Shown here in pieces: positions 1 through 5,946 of a DNA stretch of 6,278 nucleotides (position 1 is its first letter; each line of letters starts with the position of its first letter). The DNA is from CAYPOY01 sp964412395 (GTDB lineage Bacteria; Chloroflexota; Anaerolineae; B4-G1): assembly GCA_964412395.1 (NCBI GenBank), contig CAYPOY010000315.1, positions 1 through 6,278 of the forward strand, in the 5' to 3' direction. Below the pieces are notes generated by a model. It made no database searches. It had not been told where the DNA came from and was given only the letters and a program-made list of their open reading frames with translations. The position numbers and the translations under genes were made by a program.

Positions 1-29
1 CTTCTCCCGCTCGCAACTCTGGCCTGAAT

Positions 30-224
30 TTGCGAAAACTTGGTGAGGGTATCATAGAGCCGCGTGAGATGGATCAGTTGCCTGTTCTGAATCCTGCTTT
101 GTTACCGCCCCACGAGCGGGAGAAGCTGGCCGAGCTTTTTGAGCTTCTTTGTCAGGCCGATTCTGAAGAAACCGAAAAAGCCCTTCGGCAGGCCATAGAC
201 GAGACGATTGCCACCATGTATTGA
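30..224 (+). CDS. small hypothetical protein, possibly the 3' end of a gene clipped by the left edge
   Basis: I do not recognise this frame. It is open from position 3 without a stop, so it may be the end of a longer gene that begins outside the window. Inside the window the possible starts are TTG at 30 (64 aa) and ATG at 69 (51 aa); neither has a clear Shine-Dalgarno. The product is soluble, acidic and apparently helical: about residues 28-64 are rich in Glu, Leu and Ala in an amphipathic pattern (HEREKLAELFELL, then EETEKALRQAIDETI). There is no signal peptide or membrane segment. It ends 73 nt before fhcC, and the strong RBS there suggests fhcC is expressed independently of it. A gene remnant is possible; bases 113-125 inside it are an exact reverse complement of bases 1-13. 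Confidence 0.35.
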   Translation: MRKLGEGIIEPREMDQLPVLNPALLPPHEREKLAELFELLCQADSEETEKALRQAIDETIATMY

Positions 225-282
225 TATTCGACAGGTCGTAATCTTGTGGGCAGCGAGATGCCCCGAAAGTGCCGGTCAGGTC

Positions 283-290
283 AGGAGGTG
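283..290 (+). promoter_or_regulatory. strong ribosome binding site of fhcC
   Basis: AGGAGGTG is an almost complete complement of the 16S rRNA 3' end, and its AGGAGG core lies 9 nt before the GTG at 298. It decides the start of fhcC. It is the strongest RBS seen on the + strand, as expected for the first gene of an operon. I could not identify a convincing -10/-35 pair in the 73-nt gap before it. Confidence 0.7.
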
Positions 291-297
291 ATTATCC

Positions 298-1158
298 GTG
301 GACTGTGGTGCCAGGCTTGTAGAGCGTGCAGTCGAGACAAACGGAGTAACCCTGCGCCTGAAAGAACCGACCACGCTCCCCATCGAGGCCGATAGTATCT
401 GTCCCGACCGTTTTGTCGGACGCAGCCGGGCGGAGATCGAGGCCCTGCCGGTGTACTATGGCCGGCGGAAGGTGACCCTGGGAGATCTTTTCACCGTGGA
501 AGGCGAGAACTCAGACCGCGTCACGGTCAAGGGCGACCTGCGGCACGTGAAGCGCATCGGTCAGAGGATGAACTGTGGCCGGATCATCATCCACGGCGAT
601 GTGGGGATGCACCTGGGGGCCCAGATGCGCGGTGGAGAGATCACCGTCCACGGGAACGTGGACGCCTGGGCTGGCGCGCAGATGTCCGGCGGCGTTGTCC
701 GGGTGCACGGGGACGCCGGCCCGATGCTTGGCGCGGCCTACCCCGGAGAAACGCGCGGTATGCGCGGTGGTGTCATCATCGTAGAGGGAGATGCTGGCCC
801 CCGGGCCGGAGAGCGCATGCGCCGGGGGCTCATCGCCATCCAGGGCAGCGTGGGGGAGTTCGCCGGGGCGCGGATGATCGCCGGTTCCCTCTTTGTCTTC
901 GGCACGCTGGGGGCACGGGCCGGGGCAGGGATGAAGCGGGGCACCATCGCCGCCCTGGGAGGGATGGCGGATGGCCCCCTGCCCACCTTCCGCTATGCCT
1001 GCTCCTACCGCCCGGCCTTCCTGCGTTTCTACCTGCGCCGCCTGCATGAGTGGGGACTGCCGGTCGCGCTGGAGCAAATCGAGGGCGTTTTCCACCGCTA
1101 CACCGGCGACATCACAGCTTTGGGGAAGGGAGAGGTCCTGGTCTATGATCAGCGTTAA
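298..1158 (+). CDS. fhcC: formyltransferase/hydrolase complex subunit C (formylmethanofuran dehydrogenase subunit C-like)
   Basis: A 286-aa protein of the FwdC/FmdC/FhcC family. In methylotrophic bacteria the Fhc complex, with FhcA, B and D, moves the formyl group from formyl-H4MPT to a methanofuran-like carrier and releases formate; in archaea the related subunit belongs to formylmethanofuran dehydrogenase. Residues ~76-222 contain the repeated Gly-rich turns of the family's right-handed beta-helix: GDVGMHLGAQMRGG, GNVDAWAGAQMSGG, GDAGPMLGAAYPG, GDAGPRAGERMRRG, then GARAGAGMKRG. The MRGG-type turns recur about every 19-20 residues. The C-terminus (HRYTGDITALGKGEVLVYD) is also typical. The N-terminal ~75 residues contain the family's RSRAEIEALPVYYG-type segment. 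The GTG start is set by the strong RBS at 283-290. The 3' end overlaps mch by 14 nt. No other Fhc subunit is in the window, so they must be encoded elsewhere or have been lost. The family is clear; whether the protein acts as archaeal-type dehydrogenase or bacterial hydrolase cannot be told from this subunit. Confidence 0.93.
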   Translation: MDCGARLVERAVETNGVTLRLKEPTTLPIEADSICPDRFVGRSRAEIEALPVYYGRRKVTLGDLFTVEGENSDRVTVKGDLRHVKRIGQRMNCGRIIIHGDVGMHLGAQMRGGEITVHGNVDAWAGAQMSGGVVRVHGDAGPMLGAAYPGETRGMRGGVIIVEGDAGPRAGERMRRGLIAIQGSVGEFAGARMIAGSLFVFGTLGARAGAGMKRGTIAALGGMADGPLPTFRYACSYRPAFLRFYLRRLHEWGLPVALEQIEGVFHRYTGDITALGKGEVLVYDQR

Positions 1159-2155
1159 CAAACGGGCAGTGGAGATCGTGCGGCGGATGATCGCCGACGC
1201 GGAGCCGCTGGGACTGGCGGTGACACGGCTCCCCAACGGGACCACGGTCGTAGACAGTGGGGTGAGGGTGCCCGGCTCTCTGGAGGCGGGGCGGCTCTTC
1301 GCCGAAGTTTGCCTGGGTGGGCTGGGTGAGGTCCGCTTCTGCCAACTCACTTTCTCAGAAACCGGGTTTTTCCCTGAAAACCCGGTTTCTTCCGACCCTA
1401 TCACCGGCGACGTGTGGCTGCCTGGTGTGACCGTCTCAGTGAGCCATCCCCCGGTGGCCTGCATGGCCGCTCAGTACGCGGGGTGGGCCTTGAAAGTGAA
1501 ATCGGCGCAGGGCAAGTTCTTCGCTATGGGCTCCGGCCCGGCGAGGGCTCTCTACGCTGGCGAGCCGCTCTTCGAACGATTGGAGTACCAGGACCAGGCG
1601 GACGTGGCGGTGCTTGTGCTGGAGGGTCGCAAACTTCCCCCGGAAGGAGCAGCCGAGAAGGTGGCTGAGAAGTGCAGCGTCTCGCCAGACTGCCTCTACC
1701 TTTTGATCGCCCCCACCGCCAGCCTGGTCGGCTCGGTGCAGGTGGCGGCGCGAGTGGTGGAGACAGGGCTGCACAAGATGCTGGAGGTCGGCTTCGACAT
1801 CGGCACGGTGCTCTCCGGTCTCGGTACCTGCCCTCTGGCCCCCATCGCTGAGGATGACCTGCACGCCATCGGGCGTACCAACGACGCCGTCCTCTACGGT
1901 GGCCGAGCCTGGTACACGGTGCGGGCGGACGACACGCAGATCGAGGAGGTCATCGAGCGTCTTCCCTCCTCAGCCTCACGGGACTACGGAACGCCCTTCT
2001 ACGACCTCTTTCAGCGCTACGGCGGCGACTTTTACGAAATTGACCCGCTTCTCTTCAGCCCGGCCGAGGTCTCCATCAACAACCTGTCCAGCGGTCACAC
2101 GTTCCACGCCGGCCGGGTCAATGGGGCAATGATACAGAGGGCGCTGCTGGAGTGA
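1145..2155 (+). CDS. mch: methenyltetrahydromethanopterin cyclohydrolase
   Basis: A 336-aa cytoplasmic enzyme that hydrolyses methenyl-H4MPT(+) to N5-formyl-H4MPT, the step next to the Fhc complex. Family signatures are present in order: VPGSLEAGR (~42-50), CLGGLGEV (~56-63), VACMAAQYAGW (104-114; most homologues have ACLGSQYAGW here), FFAMGSGPARAL (~125-136), APTASLVGSVQVAARV (189-204), GRTNDAVLYGG (243-253) and DFYEIDPLLFSPAEV (295-309). I chose ATG 1145, inside the fhcC end (14-nt overlap), because AGAGGT at 1131-1136 lies 8 nt upstream and the next residues match the usual N-terminus. The protein is about 15-20 residues longer than the usual ~320. The excess lies between GLGEV and the ACMAAQYAGW motif, where a 34-bp palindromic repeat encodes about residues 71-83. 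All other motifs stay in frame, so the enzyme may be active with an extra surface loop. Confidence 0.95.
   Translation: MISVNKRAVEIVRRMIADAEPLGLAVTRLPNGTTVVDSGVRVPGSLEAGRLFAEVCLGGLGEVRFCQLTFSETGFFPENPVSSDPITGDVWLPGVTVSVSHPPVACMAAQYAGWALKVKSAQGKFFAMGSGPARALYAGEPLFERLEYQDQADVAVLVLEGRKLPPEGAAEKVAEKCSVSPDCLYLLIAPTASLVGSVQVAARVVETGLHKMLEVGFDIGTVLSGLGTCPLAPIAEDDLHAIGRTNDAVLYGGRAWYTVRADDTQIEEVIERLPSSASRDYGTPFYDLFQRYGGDFYEIDPLLFSPAEVSINNLSSGHTFHAGRVNGAMIQRALLE
1357..1390. repeat. 34-bp palindromic repeat inserted in frame in mch
   Basis: The left arm AGAAACCGGGTTTT (1357-1370) and right arm AAAACCCGGTTTCT (1377-1390) are exact reverse complements over 14 bp, around a 6-nt loop TCCCTG. In the mch frame it reads SETGFFPENPVS, with no stop. 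The residues fall where the Mch family has no equivalent sequence, which supports insertion rather than ancestral coding. From memory, elements with this AAACCGGGTTTT core are dispersed in Chloroflexota genomes; I could not check that here. It encodes no transposase and shows no obvious target duplication. Confidence 0.8.
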
Positions 2156-3033
2156 TGTCCCCATCAATCGGCATTCTGGGACGGCGGGGGGGCTGGCACG
2201 TGACAGCTCTGCAGGGGGCGCTGGGCCAGCGGGGCATCGTTGCGCCCTGTTTCCCCATCGCCCGGCTAACGGCCCGCCTGTCGGCCCGACCCTGGCTTGC
2301 GGTCACTGACGAGCCGCTGGAGGCGTACGACGTCCTCTTCGTGCGCACGATCCCTGGAGGCTCGTTAGAGCAGATCATCTTCCGTGTGGACGCGCTCCAT
2401 CGGCTGGAGAACGCCGGGGTGCGCATCGTCAACTCACCGACAGCCATCGAGCGCACAGTGGACAAGTACTACACCTCGACGCTTCTGGAGGACGCCGGGC
2501 TGCCCACGCCGCGCACGGTCGTCACTGAGCGCTTCGATGAGGCACTGGCGGCGTTCCACGCACTGGGCGGTGACGTCATTGTCAAGCCCCTTTTCGGCTC
2601 CGAGGGGCGAGGCATGGTGCGTGTGTCGGACCCGGACACCGCCTATAGGGTCTTCCGGGCGCTGGAGTTGGGCCGCTACGTCTACTACTTGCAGGAGTTC
2701 GTGCCCCACAGCCGCCAGGACATCCGCACCTTCGTCGTCGGCGGGGATGTGGTGGCCGTGATGGTGCGCCGGGGAGAAACGTGGAAGACAAACGTGGCCC
2801 AGGGCGCTAAAGCGGAACCGCTGGTGCTGGATGACGAACTGCGGGAGATGAGCCTCCGGGCGGCCCAGGCGCTGGGGGCCGATTACGCTGGGGTGGACAT
2901 CCTGCCCGTCGAGGGTGGAGGTTACACCGTGATCGAGGTCAATGGTATCCCAGGCTGGAGGGGTCTCAAGGCTGCGACCGGGGTAGATGCTGCTGAACAT
3001 CTGGTGAGTTATATTCTGAAGGAGCCAGTATGA
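2155..3033 (+). CDS. RimK-family ATP-grasp alpha-L-glutamate ligase-like protein
   Basis: A 292-aa ATP-grasp protein; the family forms amide bonds between a carboxylate (acyl-phosphate intermediate) and an amino acid, often glutamate. An N-terminal pre-ATP-grasp part (~1-95, starting SIGILGRRGGWHV) is followed by the ATP-grasp domain: SPTAIERTVDKYYTSTLL (~94-111), ATP lysine in VIVKPLFGSEGRGM (K144, ~141-154), LQEFVPHSRQDIRTFVVGG (~179-197), WKTNVAQGAKAEP (~210-222) and the metal-binding end GVDILP...VIEVNGIPGW (D248, E261, N263). Relatives include RimK and the H4MPT:glutamate ligase MptN. With fhcC and mch just upstream, I infer a role in glutamylating the pterin or furan C1 carrier; the substrate cannot be read from sequence. 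Start: ATG 2155 overlaps the mch stop by 1 nt (TGATG). GTG 2152, one codon earlier with a 4-nt overlap, is equally possible. Confidence 0.88.
   Translation: MSPSIGILGRRGGWHVTALQGALGQRGIVAPCFPIARLTARLSARPWLAVTDEPLEAYDVLFVRTIPGGSLEQIIFRVDALHRLENAGVRIVNSPTAIERTVDKYYTSTLLEDAGLPTPRTVVTERFDEALAAFHALGGDVIVKPLFGSEGRGMVRVSDPDTAYRVFRALELGRYVYYLQEFVPHSRQDIRTFVVGGDVVAVMVRRGETWKTNVAQGAKAEPLVLDDELREMSLRAAQALGADYAGVDILPVEGGGYTVIEVNGIPGWRGLKAATGVDAAEHLVSYILKEPV
3019..3024 (+). promoter_or_regulatory. ribosome binding site of the CitG-like gene
   Basis: AAGGAG lies inside the last codons of the ligase gene, 5 nt before ATG 3030. Together with the ATGA stop/start overlap it fixes the start of the CitG-like gene and supports coupled translation. 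Confidence 0.6.
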
Positions 3034-3917
3034 TCCCCCTGGAACCAGACAGAATTGCATGGGCTGTCAATATTGCTTGTTTGCTGGAGGTCTGCGCTGA
3101 TAAGCCTGGCAACGTGACCTGGGGCAAGGACTTTTGGGATACCCGCTTTATGGACTTTATGGCCAGCGCCGTGGCCATTGGACCTGCCTTGCGGGACGTA
3201 ACTCATGCCTCCGTCGGCGAGACCATTCTGCGGGCAGTGCGCGACACCCGTCGGTTTGTGAGTACCAATACCAACCTGGGGATGATTCTTCTGCTGACTC
3301 CCCTGGCAAAGGCTGCCGGATTGGGGCATCCCCAGGGACTGCGGGCAGGCGTGGGTGAGGTGTTGGAGGCATTGACCGTGGACGATGCCCGCCTGGCATT
3401 TGGAGCCATCCGTCTTGCGGCTCCCGGTGGTCTGGGCGACGCGACTCGCTATGACGTGCGCAAGGCAGATGTAGATATAACGCTCCGAGAGGCTATGGGT
3501 CTGGCTCAGGACCGGGACGCCGTGGCGCGGGAGTATGTCACGGATTTCGAGGTCACCTTCGAGATAGGTTACACCACCCTGCGCCGGTTTTTGGCGGAGG
3601 GCCACAAATTCTCAGATTCCCTTGTCCAGACTGCCCTCACTATCCTTGCCCAGGTGCCAGATACGCTGATCGCACGGAAGAAGGGACCGGCTGTGGCTCA
3701 GGAGGTCTCTCACCAGGCCAATCAAGTGCTACAGACCGGAGGGGCTTTTTCCGAGCGAGGCCGAGAGGCGTTGCGCAGATTTGACCTGTCTATCCGGGAT
3801 GAGAAACACCGCCTGAACCCTGGCACTACCGCAGACTTGATCGCTGCTACGATCTTTGTTTTCCTGACTGAGGATGGAGCGTTGGAGCTATTCCCGGACT
3901 TGCTCCACCGCTGGTGA
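3030..3917 (+). CDS. CitG-like protein (triphosphoribosyl-dephospho-CoA synthase family)
   Basis: A 295-aa, mostly helical protein of the CitG/MdcB family. Characterised members join the ribose-5-triphosphate of ATP to dephospho-CoA through an alpha-ribosidic bond, releasing adenine. Family marks: KPGNV (25-29) followed by DTRFMDFMASA (37-47), STNTNLGMILLLTPLAKA (78-95), GGLGDATRYDV (133-143) and, near the end, LNPGTTADLIAATIFVFL (262-279). The usual second block (KPG..D) reads FMDFMASA here, as in the distant, non-citrate branch of the family. The start overlaps the ligase stop by 4 nt (ATGA). No citrate lyase or malonate decarboxylase genes are in view, so the classical role is unlikely. 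I recall CitG-like proteins in bacterial and archaeal H4MPT gene clusters, and the family's ribosyl chemistry would suit the alpha-linked ribose-phosphate of H4MPT. That role is inference. Confidence 0.85.
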   Translation: MIPLEPDRIAWAVNIACLLEVCADKPGNVTWGKDFWDTRFMDFMASAVAIGPALRDVTHASVGETILRAVRDTRRFVSTNTNLGMILLLTPLAKAAGLGHPQGLRAGVGEVLEALTVDDARLAFGAIRLAAPGGLGDATRYDVRKADVDITLREAMGLAQDRDAVAREYVTDFEVTFEIGYTTLRRFLAEGHKFSDSLVQTALTILAQVPDTLIARKKGPAVAQEVSHQANQVLQTGGAFSERGREALRRFDLSIRDEKHRLNPGTTADLIAATIFVFLTEDGALELFPDLLHRW

Positions 3918-3933
3918 AGGGCAATTCTATACA

Positions 3934-5004
3934 ATGAGGATGCAAGAGGTGGGGACGGTATGCGAAGGGTTTGCTGTGCAGACAGCAGACGGGCTGATTT
4001 TCACCGTTAAGGGACTGGTTCATCCCCCCGACCGGGTGATCGCTTACTTGCGTTACCTCCCCGATCCGCAGGGTGATCGAGAGCGAGACGGCGTGCGCTA
4101 CCGACGGGTGTACCAGTTCAGGGAGCAGCGGGAGATCCTCCAGGCGCGTTATCCGGACTATCTGAGCCACGACCCCGTCTTCGGGATGCGCGTGCAGGGG
4201 GTGCCCCGGCGGCTCATCCGCACGATCTACGATCCCTGTCACTACCTGGCGACCCTCCGCGAGCGAGGCCCCGTCGATTCAGTGGAGGAACACGCTCTGG
4301 CGCTGGTGGACCTGCTGCAAGAAATTCGCAATTCGCAATTCGCAATTCGCAATTCTTTGGGTATCTCCGGCTCAGTGCTGGTCGGGATGCACCGGCCAGA
4401 TTCGGACATTGACCTCATTGCCTATGGCGATGCGGCAGGGCGGGCCGTCCACCGGGCACTTGGTCGCCTGCTGGACGACCCATCGGGCCCCCTGCGCCGC
4501 CCCAACCGGGAGGAACTGGCAGCGCTCCACGCCGCGCATCGCCCGGACACCCCGCTCTCTTTCGCTGACTTCGTCCGTCTCCAGGCCCGCAAGGTCAACG
4601 AAGCCCGTTTTCTGGGGCGGGAGGTGTTTGTCCGTTTCGTGAAGTGGCCTGCGGAGGAGGGGGAACGGTACGGAGATCGCCAATTCGGGCCTTTGGGGCC
4701 GGCTACGATCCGGGCGAGAGTGACGGATGACCGAGATGCTATCTTCACCCCCTGTCGCTACGGTGTCGAGGACGTGACAATCCTGGATGGCCCGCCCGTG
4801 GCCGGCCTGCGCGAAGTGGCCTCTTTCCGGGGACGGTTCAGCGAGCAGGTACGGGCCGGGGAGTGGGCCGTCGCGCGGGGGAGCCTGGAACGGGTTATTT
4901 CTCAGGCCGGGCCGGCCTATCACCGCCTGGTCATCGGCGGACAGGCTGGAGATTACCTGCTGAGCCTGGTTTTCCGTTCGCCTGGAAGTGGTAGAATTGG
5001 ATGA
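3934..5004 (+). CDS. nucleotidyltransferase domain protein, archaeal-like
   Basis: A 356-aa protein with a pol-beta-type nucleotidyltransferase signature: GSVLVGMHRPDSDIDLIAYGD, i.e. GS at 146-147 and the metal-binding pair D158/D160, where ATP or another NTP would be used to transfer a nucleotidyl group. The N-terminal ~115 residues (FAVQTADGLIFTVKGLVHPPDRVIAYLRY at ~13-41) resemble predicted nucleotidyltransferases of archaea (COG2413-like), which have no assigned role. The last ~150 residues are unrecognised apart from this similarity. Start: ATG 3934, 16 nt after the CitG-like stop, with AAGGG at 3917-3921 (12-nt spacing). ATG 3940 is the next choice; ATG 3874 would overlap the upstream gene by 44 nt and has less support. 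A heptamer array (4323-4355) encodes residues ~130-141, immediately before the GS motif. The 3' end overlaps the larE-like gene by 17 nt. Its place in the operon suggests a part in C1-cofactor synthesis, possibly with the CitG-like protein. Confidence 0.8.
   Translation: MRMQEVGTVCEGFAVQTADGLIFTVKGLVHPPDRVIAYLRYLPDPQGDRERDGVRYRRVYQFREQREILQARYPDYLSHDPVFGMRVQGVPRRLIRTIYDPCHYLATLRERGPVDSVEEHALALVDLLQEIRNSQFAIRNSLGISGSVLVGMHRPDSDIDLIAYGDAAGRAVHRALGRLLDDPSGPLRRPNREELAALHAAHRPDTPLSFADFVRLQARKVNEARFLGREVFVRFVKWPAEEGERYGDRQFGPLGPATIRARVTDDRDAIFTPCRYGVEDVTILDGPPVAGLREVASFRGRFSEQVRAGEWAVARGSLERVISQAGPAYHRLVIGGQAGDYLLSLVFRSPGSGRIG
4323..4355 (+). repeat. tandem heptamer repeat (AATTCGC, 4.7 copies) in the nucleotidyltransferase gene
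   Basis: Four exact copies of AATTCGC (4323-4329, 4330-4336, 4337-4343, 4344-4350) are followed by AATTC at 4351-4355. Three units equal 21 nt, so the reading cycles through IRNSQFA; the array gives EIRNSQFAIRNS in the gene frame. It is AT-richer than the surrounding gene and lies just before the catalytic GS...DSDID motif. Because 7 is not a multiple of 3, gain or loss of one unit would shift the frame. From memory, ATTCGCA-type arrays are common as intergenic simple repeats in Chloroflexota and other genomes. Confidence 0.9.
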
Positions 5005-5800
5005 GAAATTGACGGCATTGAGGAAAGTCCTGGCGGGGATGGGGAGCGCACTGGTCGCCTACTCCGGGGGTGTGGACAGTACGCTCCTGCTTTGGGCTGC
5101 GCTGGACGCATTGGGGCCGGAGCGGGTGCTGGCTGTGACTGCATCCTCGCCCATCTTCGCCCGCCGGGAACTGGCAGAGGCCGAGGAGACGGCCCGCCGC
5201 CTGGGCGCTCACCATCGCTTCATCGCCACCCGGCAGTTGGAAGACGAGTGGTTTGTCCAGAATCCGCCGCGCCGGTGTTACTTTTGCAAGCGAGAGATCT
5301 TCACCCATCTGGCAGAAGTGGCTCGGGAGGAGAGATTGGCCTGGGTCGTCGAGGGCTCAAACCTGGACGACCGGGACGAGTACCGCCCCGGCGCACAGGC
5401 GGTGCTGGAACTGGGCGTGCGCAGCCCACTGGAGGAGGCCGGGCTGACGAAAGTACAGGTCCGCGCCCTCTCGCGGCAACTTGGACTGGGGACGTGGGAC
5501 GAGCTGGCGCAGACCTGTCTCGCCACGCGCTTCCCTTACGGCAGCCCAATCACCCCAGAGGGGCTGGCGCGGGTGGAGGCAGCGGAGACTATGCTGCGGG
5601 AAATGGGGTTCGGCGAGCGGCGGGTACGAGATCACAATCCCATCGCTCGCATTGAGGTGGTGGCAGAGGAAGTAGCCCGGTTGGCGCAGCCAGAAGTAGC
5701 AGCGCGGGTCGTCGCCGGGTTCAAGAGATTGGGTTACGCTTACGTGACACTGGACCTGGAAGGCTACCGCACAGGCAGCATGGATGAGATGTTCAGATAG
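4988..5800 (+). CDS. larE: LarE-like ATP-dependent sacrificial sulfur transferase
   Basis: A 270-aa PP-loop (adenine nucleotide alpha hydrolase) protein. LarE adenylylates and then sulfurises the pyridinium carboxylates of P2CMN during synthesis of the nickel-pincer nucleotide of lactate racemase-type enzymes. Visible features: PP-loop SGGVDS (26-31), CYFCKREIF with C97 and C100, EGSNLDDRDEYRPG (122-135), SPLEEAGLTK (146-155) and CLATRFPYG with C177, near the sulfur-donating Cys176 of Lactobacillus LarE. The three cysteines resemble LarE forms reported to bind a [4Fe-4S] cluster (as in Thermotoga) rather than sacrificing a cysteine. Start: GTG 4988 overlaps the previous gene by 17 nt. TTG 4997 is attractive because GGAAG (4984-4988) is 8 nt upstream and it gives the family-like MDEKLTALRKVL. 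No larA, larB or larC is in the window, so a different sulfur-transfer substrate is possible. Confidence 0.85.
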   Translation: MVELDEKLTALRKVLAGMGSALVAYSGGVDSTLLLWAALDALGPERVLAVTASSPIFARRELAEAEETARRLGAHHRFIATRQLEDEWFVQNPPRRCYFCKREIFTHLAEVAREERLAWVVEGSNLDDRDEYRPGAQAVLELGVRSPLEEAGLTKVQVRALSRQLGLGTWDELAQTCLATRFPYGSPITPEGLARVEAAETMLREMGFGERRVRDHNPIARIEVVAEEVARLAQPEVAARVVAGFKRLGYAYVTLDLEGYRTGSMDEMFR

Positions 5801-5820
5801 ACGTTGAGATGGATAGGCTC

Positions 5821-5946
5821 CTACAGTTCCAGCAACTCCTCCACCGTGAGTCCTGCCTGTTTCAGTATGGCCTGCAACGTGCCTTTGGGGAGTGAGCCGG
5901 GATGGGCGGAGTCGCCAGGTAATGCGATAACTCCTCCGGGAGGAGG
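5821..5946 (-). pseudogene. hicA: 3' remnant of a hicA toxin gene
   Basis: On the minus strand the frame ending with TAG at 5823-5821 reads, in part, SAHPGSLPKGTLQAILKQAG then LTVEELLEL. This is the characteristic C-terminus of HicA mRNA-interferase toxins (…HPG..LPKGTLR.IL+QAGLTVEEFL.L). The similarity begins near 5946 (PPPGGVIALPGD). The N-terminal half, which carries the catalytic histidine (usually GSH), is absent: upstream in this frame the sequence belongs to hicB in a different frame. It therefore looks like a fragment left by a deletion that fused the end of hicB to the end of hicA. It has no start codon or RBS of its own and should be inactive. It converges on the larE-like gene, 20 nt away. 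Confidence 0.7.

Noticed and set aside
248..263. Short hairpin GGGCA-6 nt-TGCCC before fhcC, considered as a terminator or leader structure
   Set aside because: It has only 5-bp arms and no following T-run, so it is no better than chance in GC-rich DNA.
1357..1390. The palindrome in mch as an intrinsic terminator
   Set aside because: It lies inside an intact reading frame and is not followed by a T-tract on either strand; coupled genes continue downstream.
511..1464. Long minus-strand open frame (317 codons) across fhcC and mch
   Set aside because: It is antisense to two clearly conserved genes, is full of Pro, Ser, Arg and His with no recognisable motif, and is explained by high GC in the third codon position.
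2434..3060. Minus-strand open frame of 208 codons opposite the ATP-grasp gene
   Set aside because: The + strand carries the full set of ATP-grasp motifs; the minus frame has none and is a GC shadow.
4372..4923. Minus-strand open frame of 183 codons inside the nucleotidyltransferase gene
   Set aside because: It is antisense to a motif-bearing gene, has no RBS-supported start and shows no recognisable domain.
5801..5820. Possible shared terminator between the larE-like gene and the converging hicA remnant
   Set aside because: The 20-nt gap has no stable stem or T-run that I can find.
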